This document shows, piece by piece, positions 28,668-39,875 of a DNA stretch of 64,000 nt. The notes below the pieces were generated by a model. That model was given only the letters and a program-made list of their open reading frames with translations. It did not search any database and was not told where the DNA came from. Position numbers and translations under genes: made by a program. The number at the start of each line of letters is the position of its first letter. Position 1 is the first letter of the stretch. Source of the DNA: Capsaspora owczarzaki ATCC 30864 (Eukaryota > Opisthokonta > Filasterea); contig NW_011887297.1 in assembly GCF_000151315.2 (NCBI RefSeq), positions 659,587 to 723,586 of the forward strand. The letters are read 5' to 3'.

Positions 28668-31336
28668 TTATCGGCGGCTGGCCTTAAGGTTAGCCTGGTA
28701 GAGCTGCTTGATCATGGGGTGGTAGGCCTTCTCGAGCTCCTTCTTCTTGAGCTCAACCTCCTCCTTGGTGAAGGACTTGGCCTCGGCAATCCACTCCTGG
28801 ACCTCGGCAATCTTCTCCTCAAGCTCGGGGATGCCGTTGAGCTTGGCAGCGGTGAGGTTGGGGATGGCGTTCTCGACGTCGTAAATGTAAGCCTCAAGCT
28901 CAGACTTGGACTTCTGGCCAGCGCGGACAGCCTCGTCAATCTTGTTGAACTTCTTGGCATCCTCGAGCATGCGGGTGATCTGGTCGGCAGAGAGACGGCC
29001 GCGGTTGTTCTTGATGGTGATCGAGTTGGACTTGCCAGTGGCCTCGTCCTTGGCAGTCACGGAGAGCATGCCGTTGGCGTCGAGGGACATGGTGACGGTG
29101 ATCTTGGGGACACCACGCTTGGCGGGCATAATGTCGCGGAGCATGAACTCGCCGAGGAGGTGGTTGTCGGCGGTCTTGGGGCGCTCACCCTCGAAAATCT
29201 TGAACTCAATGTCGGTCTGGTTGTCCTCAAGAGTGGTGTACGACTCGGTCTTCTGGCAGGGGATGGTCGAGTTGCGCTTGATGATGACGGACATCATCGA
29301 GCCCTCAGTCTCAACACCGAGGGACAGGGGGGTAACGTCGAGGAGGAGGACGTCCTTGGTGGCAGCAGAGCCCTGGCCGAGGAGGAGGGCACCCTGGACG
29401 GCAGCGCCATAGGCGACGGCTTCGTCGGGGTTGATGTTCTTCGAGATGGGCTTGCCCTGGAAGAAGTCCTGGAGGAGCTGCTGGACCTTGGGGATGCGGG
29501 TGGAGCCGCCGACGAGGACAATGTCCTCGACGTCCTTGGTCTCGAGCTTGGCATCCTTGAGGGCCTTGCGGACGGGGTCGAGGCAGCCAGTGAACATCTC
29601 AGCGTTGAGGTTCTCGAACTTGGAGCGGGTGAGGGTGGACTGGAAGTCAAAGCCGTCAGCAATCGAGTCGACCTCGATCGAAGCCTCAGTGGCGACCGAG
29701 AGGACGCGCTTTGCGCGCTCGCAGGCAGTGCGCAGGCGGCGGAGGGCACGGGCGTTGCCAGTGATGTCCTTCTTGTGCTTGAGCTTGAGCTCGTTGACAA
29801 AGTGGTTGACCATGTTGTTGTCGAAATCCTCGCCACCAAGGTGAGTGTCACCGGCAGTCGAGAGGACGGTGAACATGCCACCGTCGATGCGAAGGAGGGA
29901 AACGTCGAACGTGCCACCGCCGAGATCGAAAATGAGGACAACGCGCTCCTTCTTGGCAGACTTGACAGCGTCAGTGCCGAGGCCGTAGGCGAGGGCGGCA
30001 GCGGTGGGCTCGTTGATGATGCGGAGGACCTCGAGGCCAGCAAGAGCGCCGGCATCCTTGGTAGCCTGACGCTGCTGGTCGTTGAAATAGGCGGGGACGG
30101 TGACGACAGCCTTGGAGACGGGGTGGCCAAGGTAAGCCTCAGCGGTCTGCTTCATCTTGATGAGGACCATCGACGAGATTTCCTCAGGGGCGAAGAGGCG
30201 CTCCTTCTCGCCGAGGTAATCCTCAACCTTGATCATGGGGTGGTCAGAGCCGTCGGGGACGACAGTGAAGGGCCAGTGCTTCATGTCAGCCTGGACGGTG
30301 GCCTCAGAGAAGTTGCGGCCAATCAGGCGCTTGGCGTCGAAGACAGTGTTCTTGGGGTTCATGGCAGCCTGGTTCTTGGCAGCGTCACCGATCAGACGCT
30401 CGTTGTCGCAGAAGGCGACGTACGAGGGGGTGGTGCGGGAACCCATGTCGTTGGCGATGATCTATTGGAAGCACAACAAAGAAACGACGAGGATTAGTGA
30501 ACAATGCTATGGCGGAAAATGGGTAAAACAAAAACAAAACAATAATGCTGGAAAAGGAAAGTCAAACCACCACATGGCGAAAAGATAAAAGGGGAAAAAG
30601 AAAAGGTTGGTGGTACAGCAATTCAACATCGACAAGGCGAGTCGTGTCAAAAGATAACCAAGATAACCAGGCACGAAGACGCACAGCAAGGAAGGTGCGA
30701 TGCCAGCAGAAAGAAGGGCAAGAGAGAGACAAAGAGCAAAGTCGAAAAAAAAGGAACACAAAGAAAAAGAAAGAAAAAACACTTTCCAGCTGGTGTTAAA
30801 CCATGGCTCGCGCTGGAGGCTCAGTGCTCGGACAAGGCAAACAACAACAACAAGGGTCGCTTGTTTTTGCTTGCAATGTCAAAGCAGACAGAAGCCCAGC
30901 GCACAAAGGCAAGTGGAAATGCATTGTTCCAAAAAAAAAAGGAAAAAGAAGAAAAAAAAACCACGCTGTGTCTTTCCACGTGGACCCCTTGATGGCCCTT
31001 TCGCTTCTTCAACTCCACGCCATTCCATGCTCGCTGCAGCGACATAGCAAGAGACTGTGTTGTATCACTACAACACGCCTCTGATGCTCGAAGCAGCAGC
31101 AAGCATCAACGCGCAAGAACGAAGCAGGAAAGCAGAAAAGAAAGAAAAAAAAAACGAGGAGCCACATGGTTTGATTCTTTTTTCTTTTTTTCTTTTGTTC
31201 TTGTTCATCCTCCTTTGCACAGATGCTTTACCTCAACGCGGTCGTTCTGCATAATGCCGACGCAGCTGTAGGTGGTGCCGAGGTCGATGCCGATGCAGAC
31301 GTCGGGAGTAGTAGCGGTCTCGGGAGTCTTGGTCAT
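28668..31336 (-). CDS. HSP70: Cytosolic-type Hsp70 without C-terminal EEVD
   Basis: Two exons: 31336..31232 and 30461..28668, phase 0, 632 residues. [15 protein letters not shown] begins the ATPase domain, which continues with [14 protein letters not shown] and [16 protein letters not shown]. The substrate domain and lid follow. No signal peptide, mitochondrial leader or KDEL is seen. The protein ends [15 protein letters not shown] and stops, so the Gly-Gly-Met-Pro tail and the EEVD motif that recruits TPR co-chaperones (HOP, CHIP) are absent. The 770-bp intron is unusual for a heat-inducible Hsp70, so this may be a constitutive form. Codon use is very biased, consistent with strong expression. 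Confidence 0.93.
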
Positions 31337-32204
31337 TTTTTTTCTCTGTTCTGTGGTAGAGTTGAAAGAGTGAGCCTCGTCCAAATCGAGCGGCCGCCCT
31401 TTTAAAGCCGCAGACCCCACGCCCGACCGAACCCCACGTTGGCGCTTGCATAGGCCGGCTGCAGTTGTTGTTGTTGTTGTTGTTGTTGTTTGCTGTCTAT
31501 CGCCCGATGAGGTGTGTGGGGAGCCACACGAACACGAATGAATTTGCGTGTGTGTCAGAGCCGCATCACTGAGCAAAAGAAAGAAAGAAAAAAAAAACCG
31601 ACATTCATTTTCAACAGGATGATACAGCAAATCGTACCAGAAGGGACGAGACACAGGGGAAATTGAAAAAAAAAAAAAAAAAAAGATAAATAAATACGTT
31701 GAAAGAGGGCCACATGGGTCAATCACACACTGAGCGAAACGGACAGGCAGAGAGAGAACGTCCCACTCCCGCCTGTGATCCCGCAAATGCGTGACAAGGC
31801 AATCGAATGAGCCTTTTGGGAGGTCAAGCACCGGCGCGCAGCAGTCGCAGGGGACCACAACACCGTCTCCCGACCGATGAAAACGAGCAGATTGCCCCAC
31901 CCACGGTCATTCTGCGTTCAAAATTTGGCTGTCATTCAAAATTTGCCGGGTTGTTGACAAAAAAATTAAGATTTTGTTGTGAATTGCAGGTCAGGGGGAA
32001 GTCAAGGGGAAGGGAGGAAAGGGAGGTGTGCTGGTCTGCGCTGAAGGCGGGAAGAGCGCACAATGATCGTCCTTTGAAGGCCCTTCCTCTTCATCTTCAT
32101 CGATCTGCAGCATCAACATCAATTCGCATTTGCAACTAGTTTGTTTTGTTGTTCCAATCCTTCTTTTCGTTTTCCTCTTCTCTTCTCATTCTTTTGGCTT
32201 GAAA
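31337..32204. other. Divergent intergenic region, Hsp70 / polybromo
   Basis: 868 bp between two divergent starts. It contains a (TTG)n run at 31463-31490, a poly-A tract at about 31665-31684 and mixed sequence. Just before the polybromo ATG lies a T/C-rich stretch, the likely 5' UTR. No gene is supported. Confidence 0.5.
31400..31406 (-). promoter_or_regulatory. Possible TATA-like element of Hsp70
   Basis: On the minus strand TTTAAAA lies about 65 bp before the Hsp70 ATG, an acceptable position for a TATA box with a short leader. I found no convincing array of heat-shock elements (nGAAn inverted repeats) nearby. Confidence 0.3.
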
Positions 32205-35200
32205 ATGGATTGGGCGGGAGATCTCGCTTCGAATGCTGGCAATCCGACTCGCCTCGGCCAGAAGCGTCCGTACGACGACGACGGCACCACCCAGGGCTTG
32301 CAAGATCACGCGTCCGAGTCGATTCCAATGGACGTTGCGGCAGCAGCAGGCGTCGCCCAGCCAGGAGGAGCGCAGGAGAAGCGCGCAAGGATTGAATCGA
32401 CGAATGCCTCTTCGACCTATGGCGCGAACACTGCTGATGCTGCTGCTGCTGCTGCTGCAGGTCTAGCACCCACCAGTAATGCGCATCAAGAACAGCAACC
32501 GACAGCGGCAACGCCGGCGATCGCGGCCCCTGCGGCTGCTGCGAAATTTGCGCTCGAATCCTACATCAATTCAGCGATGGCGCAGGTCAACGCCGTGCTC
32601 GACCGCGTTGTTGCCGGAGCGCCGCTGCACTCGCTGTGCACAACGCTGCTGAATGCCGTCGTGACCTACCGCGAGCGTGGCAGGCTTGTGGGCGAGATTT
32701 TCGCCGAGCTGCCCACTCCGCTCGAGCTCCCAGACTACTACGCCGTCATTGGCAACCCGATGGACACGGTCACCCTTGGGGCGCGCGTCGGATCAACCGC
32801 GGCGAAATGCTCGTACTCGACCTTTGCGGCGTTTGACAACGACATGATGAAGGTGTTTGTCAACGCGGAATACTACAACAAGAGCGGCTCGACCATCTAT
32901 CGCGACGCCGGCAAGCTGCGCAAAGCCTACGAGACCACAAAAAGTGCGCTGGCCACGACTGTGCTGGCATCGCCCGCAGCATGGACGAACGCCAATGTGG
33001 CTTTTGCGGCGACGGCCGTCACGCCCATGATGGCGCAATCACCCCGGAGTAGCAGCAGTAGTAGTAGTAGCAGCACCAAGCAAAAGGACCGCTTTTCAAC
33101 CCCTCCAGCCGCCAGCTCTCGTGCCACCCGCCAGAACATTCCTGGCAGTGCAGGCGGTGCAGGCAGCGCTGGAGAAGAGAGTGACATGATGGACACGAGC
33201 TCTGGCAGCAAGTCCGCCGACGCTGCTGCGGCTGCCGCCGAAAAGGGCGCCTCCTGGCACACAACCACTGCGCGTATCGTCAAGCTCATCCGCCGGTGTC
33301 TGGGGTGCATTGCTGAAATCGCCTCTGCCGTGTCCTCAGAGGACAGTCACACGTTTGCCAAGTCCATCCTGTTTGTGCCGTCCGCGCAAGAGCATCCTGG
33401 CTACCACCAGCTGTACGCGCCAGATCCGCCGCTCGATTTCATTGCCATTCGGAAGCGTGCTGGCGCAGGCCAGTACGATTCCTTCGAGAGTCTGTTGAAT
33501 GACATTGTCACCATGTGCGACGCGCTGCAGCGGTACTATGGCGCCGACTCTTCACAGGGCGCGGACGCGGCTGCCGTGCGTGCCGTTGCCCGCGAGCGCA
33601 CGCGAGACGCTCGCCGTCGCTACATGCGAATGTACAAGCAGGCGAACGCACCCCTCATTCCCAACGAGAACGAGTACGGCGTGCGTTTGCAGCCGTCGCC
33701 CACCAGCACCACCACGGCTGGGTCGCTCACCATCCTGAATGAAGAGGCGCTGCGGGAGCTGCTGTCCGAAGCTACCCACGAAGAGGTGGCCTCGGACGTG
33801 TTCCCTGGCGGTCGCACTCGCACAGAATCGCGCCGGCCGACAGACCGCACGGCGCAACCGTCCCCTGGCAACGCGATGGATACAACGTCGTCGTCGTCGT
33901 CGTCGTCGGCCGCCACAACTGCTTGCTCTGATGCCGGCGTCGACGGCCTGCTGGATTCCAAGCGCTTGCTCCAGTGTGCCATGTACGATTTGTGCGCAGT
34001 CCTCGAAGCAGCAACCGTCGACGACGAAGACGAGCAACACCCTGGCCAACTGGCAAAGCGCCGGCTGATTGAGGACTTTGTTGTGCTCCCCACGCCGGAC
34101 GAGCTGCCCGAGTACTATACCATCATCACCGAGCCCATTGACCTCAGCACAATCAAGGCGCGCATCGAGGAGAATGCGTACTCGTCCTTTGCTGCTTTCC
34201 GACACGAAATCTTTCTCATGTTTCACAACGCACGCATCTTTAACGAGGCCGGGTCGACCATCTTTGAGGACTCCGTCGCCTTGCAAAAGCTCTTTATTGA
34301 GCATGCCAATCGTCGCTTTGCGCCGGGCGTGGGACATATTCCCTTTACCGATGTTGACTTTGAGCGGGAACTCGTGATTGAGGCCTTGCTGACAGACTCG
34401 ACGCCCGATGCCTGCTTTTCCCCGCCAGACGGCACGCTTCCGGAATTGGACCGGCTGCAAGCACTCCAAGATGCTGCGTCCAAGCGAGGGGCTGGCTCTT
34501 CCAGCCATCGCAAAGAGCGCAAGGCCACCGCGGCTGCGGCTGCTGCCGAACAAGAGGAGGAAGAGGAGGAGCGCGCCGGGGCTGCCGCTGCGACCTCTGG
34601 CAATGCTTCTGAGGGCAATGGTAGCAGCACTGCGCCTGCTGCTGCTGCTGCTACTGCTGCTGCTGATGCCAACGGTCTTGCAAACAAGCTGTCCGTTCCG
34701 CAGCAGATTCAAGAGGTGTTGGCCAAGTACGCTGCCTCGCAAGGCCTGGTTGAGGTCGAGAGCGCCACTCTCCGTGGCATCCTTGTCAAGAAGGACGGCT
34801 ATGTTCGAATTAATCACGGAAAGTGCTACTTGCCTCGTGTCATCTGGGTGGAGAACATTTACCGCTACACGCCACCAGGTGCGGACGCTGCTGCCCAGCC
34901 GCGTTACTACATTTGGGGCTCGCCCTTCTTGTACCCTCACGAGACGTACCACCTGGTCAAAACCACCTTCCTTGCCAACGAAATCTTCCGTGGGCCTGCT
35001 GCCACTGCCCGTTGGTACCACAGCGACCTCATTTTAAGCGAGTGCACGATCGTCTTCACCAAAGAGTGGCTGCGGGACATGCGCCCACCCGGTTTTGCTC
35101 CCGCCGACGTATTTTGCTGCGACGGCCGGTACAATGAAAAGTCTCGCACCATCCAACGGATCAAGACTTGGAACACGACTCAAGACCATCTTGTTCCGTC

Positions 35201-38142
35201 GCCCGAAAACGAATCCCAGCTGAACTCTGTCTTGTATACCAAGTATCCGTCGCTCCATGCAATGACCAATGAAACGATGCCGCTCTTCCTGCAGGATATC
35301 AGGGTGAGTGCAAAGTAGTTTGTATTTGTGCGGTTTCTTCTTTCTGTCTCTATTCTGCGCTTTGCGAGACTGACCTGGCGATCGTTTGTAATTCACAGCA
35401 CGAGTTGGCGCAAACTCAAGCAAATGCGAATGAGATTGATTTCCGAGTATTGCCCGTCAATTTTCAGCGATTTGTTGTCGGTACGTAGCACCACGGTTGC
35501 GTTTGCCCTTGGCGTGTGTGTGTGTGATACTCAATTTTGAATTGTGATTGGTGTGTGCGCGCATGGCTCAGGCGAAGTTGTGTACTTGCGGTCGACCGAA
35601 GATCCAGGCGCCGGTTCGCTTTTGCGAATCACACGCATCTGGCTGTCCGCTTCAAGGTAACGATTGTGCCACCGCTTTGCATGTTGCACATGAATTCTGA
35701 ATTCGTTCTATTTGCTCACCGTTGTTCCCGACGTTCCAACTCTCTGCAGCAACGAGCCCATGTTTACAGGCATTGTGCTCGTGCGACCATCAAGGACAAC
35801 GTTGGAAGCATCGAGCAACGCGTCGCTCCACCCGCGCGAGTTGCTCTTGACCCACCGCTCAGAATCTCACGCTCTGGCGGCGGTTGGCTGCAAGATCTCC
35901 GTTCTGTCGCATGCTGACTACGAACTCGGCCGATCTGTGGGCTTTGCGGAGCGTGATGTCTTTTTCAGCCGTTTCAAGCTTGCCACGACCGAGGACGGCG
36001 TTCTGTCGCTGCTGCCGTCGACTGAGGAGCCCCAGCGCCTCCTGCACACTGACTTTGTCTTGTTCTCGTCGGTGCAGTCGGCGCAGCTCGACTTGAATCT
36101 GGTGGCCAACCAGCTGGCTGCTGGCGGAGTCACCAATTCTACCAAGGTGGTCCGAGGCGGGCTGTCTGAGGCGGTCGGGGCGCCCGTGTTTGTGGTCAAT
36201 CCCCAAGAGCAGCAGTCCCTCCAAAAGCTCAACCGGGTGCAGCCGCCGCTCGCTCTGTTCGATGTGGAGGTGCGTCAGAACAATGCAGGAATCCGCGCTG
36301 CCATTGCCCAGGGCGTTTCATCGAGTCTGCTGCACGAGCGCGTTTCCGAGCTGTGGCGTGCACTGTCGTCCTCTGAGAAGCGTGTCTATGAAACGGTTGC
36401 GCTCAAGGCTGCAGAGGCGCTCCACACGCAGCAAGCGTCAGCCCTTCAAGCCAGTCTCGAGCGCCTGCGGTTGGAGCTGTCCGAGGCCATTCAGGCGCGC
36501 TCACTGCGGGTGGCTGCCGAAATCCCTCTGGTTGCCCATGTCCCGGAGGAAACCGCCGTTGCAACCTTGCGCTTTGCCCCTGTCGGCCCTGCAGACGCCA
36601 TTCCCAGCACAGAGTACACGCCGGCGCTGTCTGTCGTTGCTGTTTGCGACAAGATTGCTGCACCGGCTGCCGCACCTGCTGCGCACGGTGCCTCGGCCTC
36701 CTCGCGTTCAGGGAGCAGCTCGCGAAACACTGCGGCTGCCGGTCCGTCCGGAAGCAGCGGTGCCTACATTGCAGCCATGGCATCGACCGTGCAGCAAGTC
36801 ATGGCCTACTCGGCGGCAGATCTGGTCAAGTACGCGCGCTTGGCGGAGGCTCCCCCGCCTGCGGCCTCGGCGCTCCAACAACCTTCGTCGGCATCGTCGC
36901 CGCGTGGGTTTGCAATGTCTGCAACAGGAGCTAGCATCGGGGCGTCTCCCATCGGAACACCCATGTCTCTCTCAACGACGCCGCTGTTTGGAGCTGCCGC
37001 AGCAGACTCTTTGATGGCGGGCGGCTACAAGACACCCGTTCCTTCTCGCAAGGTCGAGCCGGCAGCTGCCGCCGCAGCAGCGACCCCAGCCGCCTACTTT
37101 AACACACCCTTGCAGTCCTCCAGCGCCATGCTCTGCTGCTGGCTTGGCTGCTACAAGGGCCCTTTCCTGGAGCGTCAGGCGCTCCTGGACCACGTCGAAC
37201 AGACGCACTTTGATCCCCAAAACGCCGTGTGCCAGTGGGAGGATTGCGAACGAGAGGGAAAGTGAGTTTTGTCTTTAAATTTGCGGGAGGGTGAATGTTT
37301 TGTTTGGTGATGGCTGATTCCGTGACAATTTGGTGCGTGTGTGACCCTGTTGACTCACCGATTTGCGTCCTTGCTTGCGTTTGCTTGTTTGGCGGACTCA
37401 ATTCTCTCACAGGCGGTACACATACTCCAACAAGCTCATGACACACATCGCAGACAGCCACCTCAATCCACAAAGCATTTCAAAGCAGAAGAAGAAGCGC
37501 GAAGAAGAAATGGCAGCCCTGGCCTCTCCTGCGTCCTTGCCGTCCATCGTCACCCGCACACAGAGCGCGTCGAGCGTCCAAGTACCACCATCGCACGCGA
37601 TTGGCGGCATCGGCGGTGGCCTTGTCAATGACGGCGTGTTTTCGTCTCCGTTTGGTGTTGGCGCAGGATCGCAAGTCTTCGCCCTCCGTCAGCCGGGTAC
37701 TGGAGGTGCGTTTTCGATCGCAAGCAACTACGGGCCCGTCTCCTTTGTTATTCCTTCCAGTGCTCCGCATCCATCACAGCCACTGCCTGGCACTGCTGCC
37801 TACCCACGCCTCAAGAAGCAACTCGCGTCTGGCACCCCGCTGCCGACGCAGCCCACCCCGTATGCAGCGCCCGCGCGGCTGTCTCGCCCTGGCCCCGCGA
37901 GTGTCACTCCCGCCACAGGGCCGCTGAGCGACCGTCCACTCCGTTCTGTTCGCGAGTTGCTGGCGATTCCAGAAGCCGCCGCTGTGAAGCGTTCTGAGCG
38001 GTATCTTCGGTTCCTGGGTGCGAACGGAGGCCAAACAGCCGATGCCTCGCTCCAGGCGCGTGCAACGGAACTGAGTTCTTCTAGTGAACGGATGGAGCAG
38101 GATGCAACCGCGCTGTTGCAGAACATTCTTGGCGCAGTGTAA
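32205..38142 (+). CDS. Polybromo-like PBAF/RSC subunit with ARID2-like tandem C2H2 fingers
   Basis: Five exons: 32205..35303, 35399..35480, 35572..35656, 35750..37261, 37413..38142, 1835 residues. Bromodomains: about 119-248 (LPTPLELPDYYAVIGNPMD), a degenerate one at about 352-450 (FAKSILFVPSAQEHPGYHQL) and a canonical one at about 588-705 (LPTPDELPEYYTIITEPIDL). Two BAH-type regions follow, at about 848-990 (ending in DVFCCDGRYNEKSRTIQRIK, as in PBRM1) and about 1060-1200 (GEVVYLRSTEDPG, then SNEPMFTGIVLV). Near 1548-1610 two tandem C2H2 fingers occur (CCWLGC...HVEQTH; CQWEDC...HIADSH), which resemble those of ARID2. No HMG box is evident. Expected role: nucleosome-remodeller subunit reading acetylated histones. 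Confidence 0.85.
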
Positions 38143-38211
38143 AGGTTTGCTGTTGATTCAGTCGGTTTGGTTTGCTTTTTCTTTTGAGTGTTGTTGTTAT
38201 TACAAAACTAT

Positions 38212-39627
38212 CTAATTAACGAAATAGTATAGCAGTGAAAATTTTGGAAAGGGCATGGCACGCACGGCCTTCACGACCTCTTCTGATGTGGCTGGATTGG
38301 CTCTTTGGTGCAGCAGGAATTGCGAGCAGAGCCAAAAGGCGTCGCACTCCTCAGGGCAGAGCGCACAAAACATGCGCGCCACATGGCACGTGTGTTCGAG
38401 CTCTTGTGGATCGGATCGCTACAAGGCAGTCAAGTGAGCGAACGCGATCAGTGGGCAAATGATTTCCAAAACCAAAATCCAAAACAACGGCGTACATGTT
38501 CGAACGACATTTCCAAACGATGCCCGAAATACGACTGATTGAGGGCGCACATGCTGGCAATTATTTCTGTTGTGAATTCTTGCTCTGGTCTGCACGGTGG
38601 TTTCCAAAGCATTGTCAAAAAACAACGCTTAGAACGGAGGCTCGGACACCAAGTTTCGCTGCAATGTGTTTTTCGTCAGAGTATGCGTTACCCAACACGG
38701 CCTAACAAGACAAATGTGGTGCGTTGTAGCTCGTCGAAGTGCTCTTTCCGTTGTCGTTCGACTCGTTCCCATGCATGTCGATGGGCAGGCAGGACTCCTG
38801 CAGAAACGAATGATAAACGAATGAGCCAAAAAACTGAACGTGCAAGAAAATCCTTCCCGCATGTCCGCCGCTGTCAAAAAAAGCGCATGATTGCTAACAA
38901 TCGATGTTCGACCCATACGACGTGTGACGTGCGAGCTTTGCAGCAGCAGAGCCGATGGTTGTTGTTGTTGTTGACAGTTTGTGGTTGTTGTTTCAAACTT
39001 ACCAAGTACAACCTTCCAGACAATCACTTGCATGGCCACTGGCACATCGTGTCGCAATAAGAACTTGACCAACGCACGTATATCTGGAGATCAGCAAAAG
39101 CAGGATCCCACAATCAGCCAACATCACAAACAGACCCACCAACCCACCAACAGACCGCAAACAACACCACCACCACCCTCTTCGGCCATCAAGCTGCCGA
39201 GTTCTCGATGCACTCAAGCAACAGCCTCTGAAAATCCAGCATCAGGACTGTGATGTTTTGGCGCATGACGCAGAGTACCCGGAAACTGGAACAGCAGAGC
39301 AAAGCGCAGAGAGCAGAGGGAGCTGACTGAAACGATGACGACCGAGTTCATCGCCCGTCGCTTCGACCACCCTTCTGCTGTGTCTCTCTGCTGCTCGACT
39401 TGTGTGTGTGTGAGACAACTGGAATCAGCACACCAGCGTGTCTCCAGTTTCAACAAGATGCTGCTCGATGCGACTGGGTCGCGATTGTTTGTCATCAGTT
39501 TCAGGTTGAGTTTTGCTGGTTGTTTACCAATGGGCTCCTCCTTGAGCATGGCGTCGAACGCTTGCTTGACCTCGACGCCACTCATTCCGAGCGTCTTGTA
39601 GTAAGTCGCTCGGAAGTTGCTCCCCAT
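38212..39627 (-). CDS. TBC1D7-like protein, short
   Basis: Five exons: 39627..39528, 39083..39003, 38797..38692, 38589..38496, 38418..38212, phases consistent, 195 residues. The start NFRATYYKTLGMSGVE, then the segment with VPVAMQVIVWKVVLG, VLPAHRHAWERVERQRKEHF, and CPEECDAFWLCSQFLL align in order with human TBC1D7 (third subunit of the TSC1-TSC2 complex). The protein stops where about the last 100 residues of the TBC fold would follow. The opposite gene ends only 69 bp further on, so no room remains for more exons without overlap. Exon 4 boundaries are the least sure. No catalytic Arg/Gln finger is expected in this subfamily. Confidence 0.6.
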
Positions 39628-39875
39628 TCTTGTGGAAGCAAGAGCAGCGCAACTGCAGTATTGCCCGTTGTTGTAAGACCAGTCGGTTCAAATTTGGACT
39701 GGGAACTGGGCTGCTCAGACATCGACGATCAACCCCCAAACCCAGCGCTAACTGATTCGCACCCCCTATCAGTGAAACAGCCACCAGAAAGTCATGTACA
39801 TTGTGCCCTATGGCATTCAGTCCTTTTGTGCAATTGTGTGCTTTCACCTCGATTTTCGCTGTTTGATCGCGCGCA

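Noticed and set aside
28563-30497. 644-codon plus-strand ORF exactly opposite the Hsp70 gene
   Set aside because: It mirrors the strongly biased codons of Hsp70, is Leu/Gly/Val/Asp monotonous and has no recognisable motif. Such antisense ORFs over Hsp70 are a known artefact of codon bias.
31463-31490. (TTG)n run considered as coding poly-Gln/Leu
   Set aside because: No open frame with coding character extends on either side; treated as a microsatellite upstream of Hsp70.
33552-35021. 489-codon minus-strand ORF opposite polybromo
   Set aside because: Antisense to bromodomain and BAH coding sequence; no domain seen.
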